A stretch of 64,000 bases of DNA from contig JAYMGJ010000459.1 in NCBI GenBank assembly GCA_037178675.1, positions 1-64,000 of the forward strand, in the 5' to 3' direction. The translations under genes and the position numbers were made by a program. The notes beneath the pieces are model-generated. The model searched no databases and was not told the origin of the DNA. It worked only from the letters and a program-made list of their open reading frames with translations. The stretch's first letter is position 1, and each line of letters begins with the position of its first letter. Positions 1 through 13,000 of the stretch are shown here, piece after piece. Origin of the DNA: Scleroderma bovista. Lineage: Eukaryota; Basidiomycota; Agaricomycetes; Boletales; Sclerodermataceae.

Positions 1-76
1 TAGTGATACACTCATATTATTGTATGCGGCATTACGACTCACTTCTAAATGCTGACCCATTGACAGCTGAATTGGT

Positions 77-3000
77 ATGCGCCTTATCGACGTGGATGCC
101 TTTTTCCAGTTAGAGAAGAAAGGGAAGTCTCATTTCGGGTCCAAAGTTCTAGTTAACGTCAATGGCGACCAGCTCGCAAAGACAAAATACGCAATACTGT
201 CACATTGCTGGAGTGACCCTAACTCGCAAGAGATCCAATTTGAGGAGATGCAGAAGATCACAAATATGACGAAAGCTGAATTGGACGAGAGCGGAGTTCG
301 CGAGCGCAGCGGATACCAGAAGATACGTCGTACTTGCCTTCAAGCTCGGGATGATAAATTGGAGAGGGTTTGGATTGACACTTGCTGCATTAACAAAGCG
401 AGCAGTACCGAGTTGTCGGAAGCAATCAACTCAATGTTTCGATGGTACTCTGGATCACAAGAATGCTATGCATATCTCCACGACGTTGCCGGTGGCTTTC
501 CCACCACATGTAGCGACGGAGCATTTCCCGAATCCAACGGCTGGCCAAGATGGTTCTCACGTGGCTGGACGTTACAGGAACTTGTTGCCCCGAAAAAAGT
601 GCGGTTCTTCGACAAGGATTGGTCCCCAATTGGCAACAAGCGCGAAAACGCAGAAACACTGAGCAAGATAACTCGTATCCCAATTGGAGTATTACAAGAT
701 GGCATGTACGCAGAACCTCCCAGCGTCGCTCAAATCATGTCGTGGGCTGCTGATAGACGTACTATGCAGGATGAAGATCGAGCCTATTCACTGCTGGGCC
801 TGCTTGGCGTCAATATGCCGATGGTGTATGGGGAGGGGAAGAACGCGTTTCAGCGCCTGCAGCTTGAGATCATCCGCAAATCCAACGACCAGACTATCTT
901 TGCATGGGGTCACTCAAGGGAGTCGGGATGCTCTAGCAGCTTCTTAGCGGGCGACCCATCCGATTTTGGGGACTGTTCTAACATCGTTAGGATAGAACCC
1001 CGTGAATTCATCGATGAACTCCGAAACAACATCCCGGAGAACGAGCTCGTCAAGATCTCAGAAGATAAACTGCGTGAAGTCGCAGAATCAACGCGGTTGC
1101 GCAAGTTCTCTGTCACTAATGCTGGTATACAAATCACCCTACCAGTCACGCCCTATCGAGGTTCTTCATGGCTCTCCGAAGTTAACTTAGCATGCCGTGA
1201 CAAATCCAAATCCCGGATTATAACTATCATCCTCGGGTCCTTCCAATCTCACTTTTCCAGATATTTCGGTGACTTTGGAACGCCCTTGTATGTGAAGCTG
1301 GAGTTCCGGAAACTTCTTCTTCCTTACGAAGGACTTCAACACACCTTCACTTTCCAACTGGATTTTTGGAAGCACACTTTCCTTCGACACGCCATCTTCC
1401 CTTCTGATATGACATCAACAAACAATGCTATCACACTCTCGAGCACCAATGATTGTGCCATCATCTTCTATGTGCATCGCGATCACAAAATTTGCTTTTT
1501 GGTTGTCCTTCATTTCCACTTTGGTCGCCACTCTGTTGACATTATATGTGATGAGTTCCCAGGAAGTTGGGAAGACCACATCCAGCAAGTATATCAACAT
1601 GTACGCAGAAATGGGCTGGAACAAGCCCGCTATACCTCTGATGTTTCTGGGTCCATTACTACTCGGCCAGTTTCCTTGGTCAACCGCTTCTACTTTCCTC
1701 GATCCGATATTCCCAATATCCACGGTATAGAGCTGATTTCTGAGCAATTGGACAATATGTGCACAATCCGGATTGTTGGTTTGGAAAATACTGGTTGTCA
1801 TTTGTTCGATTGGCAAGCCGTTAGTGTATTCTTGTTTTTCCAAGGTCAACATGTGATCTCATTTTGGTGTTATTTTAGTTTGGCACTTCCAACCAAAGTG
1901 CGACGGATCAGCGCGATAAAGCAAGGAAACAACTGGATGAAATCAGGTAAGCTGGTCAAGTGAAATCGTGGCATCATGTGGTGCTTATGTCGAGGTCATA
2001 ATGTAGGCTTCACTTTGGCGCACTTGTCTCACCGGTATGTTTTGTCATGGATTGCCCTTGTAAATCGGCCAATCAGTACAACTTGCAGCTAGCCAACAAG
2101 AGAAAGGAGGCTGCCATCAAATACTTTGCAAATATATTTGGCGGTGGTTGTCTCAGTGGTTTTGTGCGTTTGTGCCTTGTTCCTCTGTTTCATTTGCAGC
2201 TTATTCAACTGCCTTTGGAATGCCTAGATTGGGGATGTGGAATTTTTCAAAGAGCTGCCTTTATTTGTGGGGAAAAGCACCTTAAGCATAACAGATGGAG
2301 GTAGTGTATGACCCTTACTTCCTACCTAAAGATATACCTCCATGTATTTCTAACCTCATTCTGATGCTAACACAGTTCTCAGGCAGTTACATCATGTCTT
2401 CCAATGACAATATAACAGAAAACACTGACTCGCGTGTTGAGGCAGTAATGAAGAAGTTGATCGAGGGGATTGTCACGGACGAACACCCCTCGCCATTTCT
2501 ATTTGTCCTGGAAAAAGTAGGCTCCAAGGTGGAGGAGCTCAGTTCAAAGACCTTTGGTCCAGAGGTAAGAATCTTTCCGTTCTCAGATGAACAAAACTTT
2601 CTTATGCTTATTGCGTAGCTTCTTCAGGTTATGAGTGATGTCTACGCAAAATCACGGAAAATACTTAGATCGTGAGCATGATCTACTGCGATTCTCTCGA
2701 TCAATTTGATCCCGAATCTTGTTATCTTAGACCCCGAAAAATGGAGGAAAGTACATGGGATGTGCATGGGAATAGGTCTGCAATATGCTACACATTTAAA
2801 ATTGTTTGATTTTCATGAGGTGATCCTTCGCAGGTGCCGCATTCAGTTGATTGTGAAAGACGCAATAGAACTCCAAAAAGACATTGACAAATTGAAAGGC
2901 GATGCACAACGAGCCAAGGAAGAAAAAGTTACAGGAAAGGTACCATTGCAGTAAAGGATGTTTCTGTGCAAGTTTACAACACTTATATTGTAGATCTTAC

Positions 3001-3438
3001 TGGCGTGTTGGTTGGGTATCAGTCACGAGGTAACACAAGTGCTGGCCAAGGCAAGTGAATTGTTATTCGTCGAGATGTCCATCAATGTGTAGCAGGCTAT
3101 AGCGCGCGTCGTCACTGACACGACAGTAAATCGAAGAGTGCGAGAGACCCGAGCCCAAGTAAGCCACAAGTTCGTACACTTAACCTGAATGGCGAAAATA
3201 ACTAGGTTCCCTCTATCAGTGCCTGTTGTACATGGGCACGATCCTTACGGATGTCATTGATGGCGCGCCATACAATGCACATTGCCCATTACGACGGTGC
3301 GTGCCATCCTGCAATTCGTGATGCAAGTAATTGAATAGATGTTATCTGTGTTTCAGGGTCATGGCGGTCGAAGGAGCATCTACTCATAGATCTCAAGGTG
3401 AGGGCCAGGACCTGAAAAATCAGTTCTTGATGCGATAA
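77..3438 (+). CDS. HET-domain protein with long multi-exon C-terminal tail
   Basis: The first exon (77 to about 1950) encodes a full HET domain: N-terminal MRLIDVDAF, YAILSHCW near residue 40, VWIDTCCI near 105, the WFSRGWTLQELVAP block, then SWAADR and EDRAYSLLGL. HET domains act in fungal non-self recognition and cell death; the trigger of this one is unknown. The long ORF stops at 1963, but a GTAAGC donor lies just before that stop, and small exons follow with clear resemblance to the tail of the HET gene at 29486: LANKRKEAAIKYF (from 2091), LLQVMSDVYAKS (about 2620), a helical heptad-like stretch at 2835-2940, ILLACWLG (about 2996) and CLLYMG...CPLRR (about 3215). The last exon ends at a TAA at 3436-3438. 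Most tail junctions keep phase; the one near 2040 I could not resolve. The HET domain is certain, the 3' structure is inferred. Confidence 0.82.
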
Positions 3439-4260
3439 ATTGGAGTAGTCGCATTTCCACTCTTTAGTACCTAGTCATTTGTAAATCGTCAACAAGTTCA
3501 ACTGATTAAATGAGCGAAGAAACGAGAGAATTCAAAAGAGGACATTAAGTAGGGCCGCCATCAGGCAAACACATTGCTAAGCACGCCGCGAAGCACTCCA
3601 AGCACGCAAAGTAGGTCTATTTACATGCTGTCAAGTTAGGTTAGCGAAGTCAGGTTTTGCTGATGCCTGACAAGCAAGACCAATCATCACTTCCGTCTTC
3701 GTTGCCCTTGATTTGAATCAGAAACCGTAATACAGGTTGACGTTGACTAGCCGCATCCAGGGCCTACAATGTTTACAGCATCTCCCCACAATCTGCAGGA
3801 ATGCAAGGACAATTCTGAAGAAAAACGCACTGACTGTTTACCTACTGAGACAGTAGCCTCTGCTCTTCAGTGAATTGTAAATATGTATTAAGATGAGGAT
3901 TGAACAGTGCGGCGAATTATAGTGAATTATTCAATGCCATCGTCGCGTTTCCTGTGAGAAGACCCCCAAAATGAGCGCAGTCAAGGCAATACCCTTAGCC
4001 CAGCTGTTGATCTTTGTACCTTACCCTTCCATCGGTTTCAGTTGAGACCCAGAAGACAACTCCAACATTCCTTTGACCATCGACTGCGCTACACTGGTCA
4101 GTCAAAGAACCACCAAGGTAAGCCTTTTCTCCACCGAAGTAACGGACATTCTTGTTTTCCTTGGCTCAACCTTTCTCAGTGACTCGACATAATTCCCTTC
4201 AAGTACGGGAACTTTGCCTTGATGTTTATCGAGGACTGAAACATTTGCTGCTGACACAGA
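3439..4260. other. Intergenic region between two HET genes
   Basis: No convincing coding exon seen. The last few hundred bases are the presumed promoter and 5' UTR of the HET gene at 4261. I cannot place a specific regulatory site. Confidence 0.5.
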
Positions 4261-6908
4261 ATGCGCCTGATCAACGTATCAGCATTTCTCGACTTCCATA
4301 ACAGCATCTTGGAGGGGAAAGAACCTAAGCTTGGAACGCCGTTACTGGAGGAAGTGCACAGCAAGAAAAGATATGCCATACTGTCGCACTGCTGGGGTGC
4401 ATCAGAGAAGGAAATACAGTCGGAAGAAATGGAAAACCTCGCAGTGATGGTCAAGGGCATGCTCGGCGAGAAACGTGACCACGAAGGGTACCAAAAAATA
4501 CTGCGCAGCAGCGAGCAAGCAAGCAAGCACAAACTGGACTGGATTTGGGTTGACGTTTGTTGTATGGACGATGAAAGCCGTTCTAAAGTGAATGGCTCAT
4601 TCGGGTGGTTCAAGGACGCCGAGGAATGCTACGTGTACCTTCATGATGTCGACGATATGATCCCTACAGTCCCCGATCTGGAGCGGTTTCCTGAGTCTGG
4701 AGGCTGGCCAAGATGGTTCTCCAGAAGTTGGACACTCCAAGAGCTCGTCGCTCCCAGAGTCGTCTACTTCTTCAACCGAAATTGGAAACCCATCGGGGAC
4801 AAAAAGGATCTCGCGTCCACTTTGTCGAAGATAACACGGATTCCAGTTCACATCTTGAGAGATGGCCTATCTGAGAACCTCGCAGAGCGTCCCAGCGTTG
4901 CACAGATCATGTCATGGGCCGCTGACCGGAGAGCATCGCTAGTCGAGGACCAAGCATATTCGTTGCTGGGGTTGTTCGGTGTGGAGATGTTGTTGTTGTA
5001 CGGGGAAGGAAAAGACGCGTTTCGCCGCCTACAGCTGGAAATTATATTAAAGTACAAAGATCCGAGTATCTTTGCTTGGCACCCGTCTACGACCGCAGGG
5101 TATTCTGACGTTCTCGCAGATGACCCAAGTTGCTTTCGGAACTGTGTCGATGTTGTCAAGATGGAGCGAGGTGAATTCCTCCACGCCATCGGCAACATCC
5201 CCCAGGAAGAACAAGCAAGAATCCCCGAGGATTTCATACTTGGAACTACAGAAGATGAACTCCTAGAGATCCCCGAGGAGCGACTGCGGACACTCGATCG
5301 AGCCTTAAATCCTGGTATCCAGATATGGCTGCCGCTCACTCCTTATCGTAACCCCAATGGCAGGGCACTCTTCAAAGCAAAGCTGGCTTGCTGTCGGACC
5401 GGGTCGCAGTCGAACCGACGCCCGCTAACTGTCACACTTGCGCGCACCGAAGCCAATCACTATTCCAGATCCTTCGACAAATCTGATTCATCCCTGAAGG
5501 CTGAGGCGCAGTGCTACAACTGGGTCCTTCTTCCTTATTGTGACCCGCCTCAAAGTGATTTCAAAATCTTATTGAGCGACAACGCACTTTCTCATGATGA
5601 ATTCACCCCACAATACACCTTCCCTGAGGAGAAGCGGCAAGGCAACATTCTCACCCTGTCAGGAATCAAGGACTACGTTGTTGTCGTCTACAAGAACCCT
5701 AAAGCCAAAGCCTGCTTTGCAGTCGTTTTTCGTTCCCGATACGGTGTGCGTTCGGCACAATTCTTCTGCAATGATTCAGTATCGTCGGGGCGCTTTGCAG
5801 ATCACGCGTATGCTAGAGATGTGTTCAGCCGTGTCCGACGAGAAGTATCTGAGGACGTTTTATCTGAGGAAGTTTTCGACATGGTAAAGGATCCAGGCCA
5901 TCCTCTTGGCACGCTTGTGGTCAAACACGCCCACCTGTTCTCTTGGTCAAAAACTGCTAGTATTAGGACAGTTTATGGCCAGTTATCACCGGATAGTTGC
6001 TCAGTCACGATTGACATTATTCAATGCCCTGGAGACGGTTGTACACCAGTTTGGAAGGAATTGGATGCTGACGTCAGTGAATTCATTTTTATGGCCTTCA
6101 TATCTGACTATGGGACTTTTCATAGTTCACTATTCCCCATGGCATTGCGAGTTTTTCGAGGGATGTTGTTCCATTGTTCCCCAAATATCCTGTGTATGAA
6201 TTATTCGTGGATTCGCTGCAAGCCAAGTTTGAAGAGCAGTTTAAGGTGGAGTTTGGAGCGTATGAAGTGCAGTTTGTACGTGCAAAGTCGACGATCCGAG
6301 TAAGTGGAAACATACTCACTATCTGCCATGAAGTCTGATGGAAACAGTTGGGTGACTATGGCCACTTTCAGGGTGAAGATGGGACTTTCAAAAAAGACGG
6401 TAATATGTTGGATGATGCTGATATCGACGAATCTGAGGTCTCTGTCGAGCACAAAATCCGCCATAAAGATAGTTGCAATATGAAAGGCAATCACATCAAG
6501 GCTGTTCACCACGATTTGCATCATTGCAACAGCCACACTCTGGTTCTTTATGATGCTATTGCATTGTCGCTTAACGACCTTGACACCACTGTGTTAAAAC
6601 GTCTGGCCACTCGTCTGAAAGACAAAGATCTGATAACAATGGTCGTACGTTGTTCTGACTTCTACTATATAGAAGGGAGGCGCGGTACAATAGTAACGAC
6701 GGGATGGCCGAAACCCCGCAGAGGCGATGGAAGCTGTGAGTCCTGCACCCAACCTGACGCTTTTTTTTCATCCTCTTTATCAGATGGTGAGCCAGATCAT
6801 CAAAGCCGGTGGCAAAAGTTCGGTGATGCTACCGTTTATACTAATACTATTCCAACCCCTTTGTTCGCTGCAGTCAAGCCGTTGGCTTGGTGTTCAGGGG
6901 CCATGTAA
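4261..6908 (+). CDS. HET-domain protein
   Basis: Starts MRLINVSAFLDF and carries all HET signatures: YAILSHCWG near residue 40, WIWVDVCCMD near 98, WFSRSWTLQELVAP, SWAADRRASLVEDQAYSLLGLFGV. The domain is complete in one exon. The long ORF ends at 6303, but its last 75 residues look like intron read-through. A 53-nt intron (about 6072-6124, GTCAGT...CATAG) joins ...KELDAD to FTIPHGIASFSRDVV in phase, and a second intron at about 6302-6346 (GTAAGT...AACAG) joins ...RAKSTIR to LGDYGHF. The acidic tail then runs on; its real 3' end is unsure and 6908 is the end of the last open frame. It lies 0.8 kb downstream of the first HET gene in the same orientation. The tail does not obviously match that of the genes at 77 and 29486. 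Confidence 0.8.
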
Positions 6909-7452
6909 TAGAGCACTGTATACTACATATTTTCTTTAGTTCCGGATATTACCCTTTGTCCGTTTTCAGCTCTGTCATGCCTTGTTGTTCTTGTCATTGT
7001 GTCTGTATGTATCTGCCCTTGAGCAAGCCTGCGGCGGGCGTGATGATAGTATCCACCCGACTTCAGCCACTTTGAATGGCCATTTTCCGAAATCTACCTA
7101 AGGACGAGGGCACATCGCCCGAGGTACCGAGATGTTCGAAATTAAGTAGGCTTACTACCAAACTTGGTCCTCTCCAAGTAAACAACTATCCTCCAGAGTG
7201 AATCATTTGGCAATAGCGGTTCACACCAGTCAAGCATCCAAGTCATTTAGAACTTAGCTAGGCAATGATACTCGTCGCAACAACCAAACGGCAGAGGATA
7301 ACTAAAACGAACGGTAAAAGATGAGTGCTAAGTTGTCAGTCGGACAACAATTCCATACAAAAGCATAGTGAGAATTACAAAGAAGAGACTACTGGAAAAA
7401 TACTTGTGATGCTGATCTAGCACATACATAGTTTCAAACGTCATTCAAAATT
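6909..7452. other. Intergenic region between convergent HET genes
   Basis: 3' flanks of two convergent HET genes. No coding or repeat feature recognised. Confidence 0.5.
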
Positions 7453-9132
7453 TTACCGATAAAATTTACGAACCAGCATAGGACCTGAGTTGAGCGAGGG
7501 GGAAAATCTGATATCAACTTTGTACCTTGCACTCTTCGGAAGACTCCGCACAGTCACTGTGACTATTTCCCCTGTTTGCAGCTCCCATATGGCGAAGTCC
7601 TTGAAGATCCGATTTTCGTCTTCACCCACGTGGGCGCTTGTGCCAACATACACCCAAGGTCTGCTACTTGGGTTAGAATCTAATCCTAGTTCGACGACGA
7701 AATTGACGCTATTAGACGAGTCTGCAAACCCCATTCTGGCAATTCTCCGGCCCTCCTGCACCTCCTCTGGCTGGAGCTCGCCAAGGACTGTAGTATCTGG
7801 ATGCAGCAAGACCTGCCCGTCCACAGTATCCGGGTCAAAGACCCAAAAAAACTCCGGATGAAGAGTCGGAAGGAACCCAAATCTTTGGACAGCAGCGTAC
7901 CGAATGACAAAGGATGGGGCACCAACGCGTTGGGGTTGGGGGGTATATGTGGGCCTCTGGGGTGCGCACATACAAATCTCGTGGAAATCAAAGTCATTCG
8001 TAGTGTGGGTATTAACTGTCCCAAGACGATCCGAGCCCATACGCTCATAGTGATGAGCAGTTGGAGTGCATTTCCGCAGAGGGATATGAATCAAATCCGC
8101 CCCTTCTAGGTTAATCACATATTCATCACCGTTCCAGATGCCCACACCGCGTGCACAGGCCAAGACTGCATCAAACATGTCCTCTTCCCGTCGCCGCAAT
8201 GGCAAGCCGATGCGAAGTCCGGTATTTGTGACGGCAAAGTCCAGACGCGGACTGATGCCTGAGGGCGAGCAGTAATACTTTGTACAATATTCCAACCACT
8301 GACAGTGAGGAATGCGATATACGTTGCCACAATGTGCGTAGCAGTCGGGAGAGTCGGCAAAAGGACCTGAGGTGTGGGGAGACGAAGAACTTGAAACAGA
8401 GCGCCATGCCAAAATGCTCTGATCGTCCGATGTCTCCATGATGCTGCGTTGAAGCTTGATGAAGACTTTCTTTTCCCCCTCTCCATACACGATGGGTAGG
8501 TTGACTCCAAAGAGACCCATCAGCGAGTACACCCCGTCTTCGCTCTTGGACGACTTTCGTCCGTTCGCCCACGACATCCTTGCGGCAATGCTGAAAAAGG
8601 GAACGCGACTGGGATACAAGATGGCGTCGCGATGGATTCCAGTCACGTCAGATATCACTGTCGCAAGACCGACTTTGGTCCCAAGCATTGACCAGTTATT
8701 AGAAAAGAAGAACAGATTCTCTGGGGCTAGCAGCTCCTGAAGTGTCCACGCGCGTTTGAACCATCTGCAGCGCCGAAACGTACTACCTTCCAACTCTAGG
8801 TCCTCGGAGCCATCCACGTCGTCCAAGTATACGTAACAAACCTCCGAATTCTGAAACCAGGAATATGATGAATTCAATGCCTCAGTGAAGGCAGTAGTGC
8901 TCTCAGCATCTGCACAGCAGGTATCGATCCACACGTAGTCCAGGCCATCCTCGAGTGCCAGTTTACAGCACATATCGACTTTGTGATAGCCTGGCTTTTT
9001 GTCGATTCCTGGTGTCCCGATCTCGTGGAAGCGGTGCGCTTCACCGGCAGTCCACAAGTGAGAAAGGATAGCGTACGGAGGTGGATCATGGAAGTGTTCC
9101 AGGAGTCGGGTATGGACATTGAGAAGATGCAT
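7453..9132 (-). CDS. HET-domain protein, single exon
   Basis: A 559-residue uninterrupted ORF starting MHLLNVHTRLLEHF. HET blocks are present: YAILSHLW near residue 21, YVWIDTCCAD near 66, RWFKRAWTLQELLAPENLFF, then MSWANGRKSSKSEDGVYSLMGLFGVNLP and VYGEGEKK. It differs from the other HET genes here: LSHLW replaces LSHCW, AARMSWANGR replaces the usual QIMSWAADR, and there is no downstream exon tail. The C-terminal half has no recognised domain. A role in non-self recognition follows from the HET family; its partner is unknown. It is convergent with the HET gene at 4261. Confidence 0.88.
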   Translation of the reverse strand: MHLLNVHTRLLEHFHDPPPYAILSHLWTAGEAHRFHEIGTPGIDKKPGYHKVDMCCKLALEDGLDYVWIDTCCADAESTTAFTEALNSSYSWFQNSEVCYVYLDDVDGSEDLELEGSTFRRCRWFKRAWTLQELLAPENLFFFSNNWSMLGTKVGLATVISDVTGIHRDAILYPSRVPFFSIAARMSWANGRKSSKSEDGVYSLMGLFGVNLPIVYGEGEKKVFIKLQRSIMETSDDQSILAWRSVSSSSSPHTSGPFADSPDCYAHCGNVYRIPHCQWLEYCTKYYCSPSGISPRLDFAVTNTGLRIGLPLRRREEDMFDAVLACARGVGIWNGDEYVINLEGADLIHIPLRKCTPTAHHYERMGSDRLGTVNTHTTNDFDFHEICMCAPQRPTYTPQPQRVGAPSFVIRYAAVQRFGFLPTLHPEFFWVFDPDTVDGQVLLHPDTTVLGELQPEEVQEGRRIARMGFADSSNSVNFVVELGLDSNPSSRPWVYVGTSAHVGEDENRIFKDFAIWELQTGEIVTVTVRSLPKSARYKVDIRFSPSLNSGPMLVRKFYR

Positions 9133-10091
9133 AATGCGAAGGCGCGCCCGAAGGCTTGAGACTTGTAGCGAGCAGCTGAGGGCCTTTATGAGTGGGAATT
9201 GTCGTTATCCGATACATACTAATAGCCATGTGTGGTGCTATTTGCTATTAGTTTGGCCAGGGCTTGAAGCACTGTTGGGAATTCCCTTAAACCAGACTCT
9301 CTTTGTAGAGGAAGTTAGTCATTCCTGGATCCTGTATTGGCACTGCAGAAACCATCGATGTCAAATTCCCATAACGCACTGGATTGTTGTGCCGTCTATT
9401 AGAAACCACTGCTGTTACACACCCATTGGCTTGCTCAACATAGGCTACCTTCTGTGATCCGAATCCGCAGAACACTAGGAGCAGTCCACCCAATGGGACC
9501 TATTCAATCACGTTTGTGGGCATCGGAGAATTTGCGACTTGAGTCCGTGGGTATTTGGTCGGTGGGTAGTGGGCACTCCAGTCACGAAGCGTCCAGTATT
9601 ACAGCTCTCCACTGTGGACGAATTCTTCGGAGGTCCTCAAACGATCCACAGGCAGCCCTGACAACTGGATAGCAAGCCAGAATTCCGTGGCCGCTCTGAA
9701 ATAGTCAAACAATGGCCCTACGAACCATTTCACACAGCATGCGCCCGTCCTAACTCATTTTAGCGAGAGCAAGACTTCCTACTATGTGCTCATCTTAGCA
9801 ATCAGCTGCTATCTTCGATGGGCGCTGGAAAATATGTGCACTGAACCGGCTGTTTCTCGATGGCGAGCAAAGGAACCCAGCTGGGCTGTCCCTTTCATGC
9901 AACATCACTTCCATCTCAGTTCTTTTCCCACTTCCGGGGATTTCCCTGTCTTCGTAAATAGACGATGGATAAGATAGTACACAGATACACTATTTGGTTT
10001 ACATAAATAATACATCATGTCTGCCACCCTGATCTGAAGAAATACTGAATTCTAAAACCAAAAAAAAGAAAAAAAAATCAGTAGATAAATG
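9133..10091. other. Intergenic region upstream of HET gene and downstream of OPT gene
   Basis: Only short, uncharacteristic ORFs. It holds the promoter of the HET gene at 7453-9132 and the 3' flank of the OPT transporter. An A-rich run at about 10060-10080 sits just past the OPT stop codon. Confidence 0.5.
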
Positions 10092-13000
10092 TCAACCGAG
10101 TATCTGTCCAGGAGCCAGTTGGCGAACTGGTATGGCCTTGTAATCGTAATTCGTCTTGAATACCTATAATTAATGATATCGATATCTTGGTCATCCGTGG
10201 CTCAGCGGGCGGGAAGGTAAAGCTACTTACAGTGTTCCCCCACCAGTCTGCCAAGGCTGCCCCGATCTACAAGCTACCGTCAGACCTCGTTCACGGGATT
10301 GAGAAATTTCATCTTACCGCTCCCTTTTCTGGGTATTGGAGGCTGAAAAGGTATGAGACGTGGATAGAACTGGAACACAACCACGCACGTGAAGTATATG
10401 ACCACAGCCGAAACTGCGAAACCAGAGTCGAGTGCGGCAGATAACACGTCTATGGTACGGTGAGGACTATATCAGTAAGGTAAATTTGTTTCTTACAGTT
10501 ATATTTCGCCCACCAGGGGAAATTTCGCCTGCATCGCGGTGAGCCGGGAAAGGGGTCGACGCTTTGGAACGCACCTTCGAATGACAAACTGAAATATGAA
10601 GCCAACGAAACTGTTTGCGACTATTGTGATAATATACACCGAGGAATAGGTATATACTTACGCCCAAGGGACATAATTAATCGCGGTAGCTGGGGGTAGA
10701 CGGAACGTTCCATTGAAGAATACCGGGCTGGAAATGGTATCAGACATATCCTTACCACAACAATGCATGAATCCGTACAAACTGCGAAATATCAGTCTGT
10801 GCTCCTATGTGAAATACACACACATACTTCACATATCGTAAGAAACTATTCGGCCACCTTTTCAACAATAGCCAAGCGATCGCAGGTGTGATGGCACCGA
10901 CGATAAAGAAGTAGACTAACGCTTTGAAACTGTCAGATACACTTCATGCGACGGAGTAAATGCAGACTACAACTAGAAAAAATACTTAGTTTAGCACGCA
11001 GGCATTTACAAGAAACGCACTGATATCGTTGCCCAGGAGAAAACTGGTACCTGGGACCAATGGCACCTATGATCAGTGACTTAGCATTCCATCCTGCATC
11101 CCCCTTTGCGGGCTCACCCCATATGACAGACGCTGCTCCGAATGTTTGAATATCTGGACATGTGAACCTGGAGTAGATAAGAGGTCCAGCACAATCAAAG
11201 ATATTGTACTTCGACCTACCCTTCCTTCTGGCCAGGAAGACAAATGCCTCTTCATATTTGGTTTCAACAGCAAGCAAGGCAAATAGCGGAGAAACATACT
11301 CTATATTGTCAAACATCCACGATTGCACACCCAGCTGCACCGTTCCAGCTATCACGGTTGCTATTATCTGTGCAGCTTGAACACCTCTAAGGACAAACAC
11401 GCGGAGGGAACTTACTTGGGCCCAGAACATTTCTCGTGGCGGAATCTTCATGTAGTGGCCGAGCTTGAAGTCAGCAGTAAAAGTCAATGCCTGCGTCATC
11501 GTCTGCAAACTAGTTCAGCAACTACACACGCGTTGCGGAGGATTGCGCACGATATATCCCCACGTCTTGAACATCATCATCGCTATTGGACGGCCTGGTA
11601 CCATATATCTGTAGTCTATACTTTAGTTATCTGCTTTGCAACGAAAGCCATCTTATCCCCTACCCGATGATTAATTCTGTGATAACGCTGAAGTGTTCTC
11701 AGTACACTGGAAACGAAAGAAAACTATATGTACTTGAGGCCCATTTGTTGATTTGTTATCGCTTGTATCATGCCGACCGGAACAATATAGATGAAAGCTT
11801 TAGAAATGTGTTTTATGTGAGCGGCGGAAGAGCGTATCCCAACGCGAGATACTAATCACCTATAAGCAGTGCGATCACCAGTGCCCATACAGGCATATGA
11901 GTTGGCCACAGTTCAATGCTAATAATTCCAAAAATGAACATGCTCAAGAACAACACGAGGTACCACCAATCCGGGACTATGCGGCAGCGCCGCGGCATTA
12001 GCCCAAACACACGACTTATTATGTAAAGGCCGTTACCTTGTGGATATTGGCTCATCAGCTGGGCATGGATGTCGGGCTGTTCCCTCAACGACCGCCTAGC
12101 TTGTTTGATGATCTGTTTCCGGTAGTAAAGGAAGACATGGACCAGTGTTGCTAGTACAAAACGGGTAAGTAACCCCTACCGGTAATCTCCGAGCGGGACT
12201 GTGACATACCTGTGATTGTCGCGAAAGATAGGCTAAAAACCGGTTAGAAGATGCCGGAAAGTTGTATTTCTTGGACGTACCCATAAGACACTGCAAAGCA
12301 GGTCCTTTGGTCCGTCCGTTTACTAAAAGAACGTGATGAAACATGGAGGACATACGAGATAAAAAGTGGGCTATAGGCATCATAGCCTTCCTTATCGAAT
12401 GTAGCATCTACAGTCAAGACCCTGGTGATGTTGTACCGCTGCTGCATATTGTCATAGAGCTGTACTGATTGAATGCTAGGGGTCCAGTCAGTATGCCATG
12501 ACATACAATAACAATATCAGTGCTCACGGCATGTAAAGCGAGTCCCACGTGTTTGTGAACTGGGATAAAAAACAAAGTCAATCGCGGGACAAAGCACGAA
12601 AGAAAGGAAGAAAAACGAACATATAGTATCGGTGTCATAATCCCTGTAGAAGGTGAGCAACAAATTTTCAGCAAGCACAGAAGTCTAAACGCACAAAAGA
12701 ATATAACAAAACCCATCAGAACATTTGCTGCTGCCCACCCTAACCAAATACGTGAAGGCTAATACGTGATAAATGCCTTGTGCAATGACATACATGGTGT
12801 GGCCAACGGGGAACCGATGTACCTGTCCCATTGGAGGCCCGATCAGCACAAGACCATACGGTGGGTCAAGGAACGCACGCAATCTGAGCCCAGTCAAACG
12901 TAATAATGGACATTCCCTTTGTTCTGGTGTAAGCCAAGGGCGATAATACGGTAGGGCCGTTACACGTACCATCCCATGCGAATACCTTATTGCTCCATAG

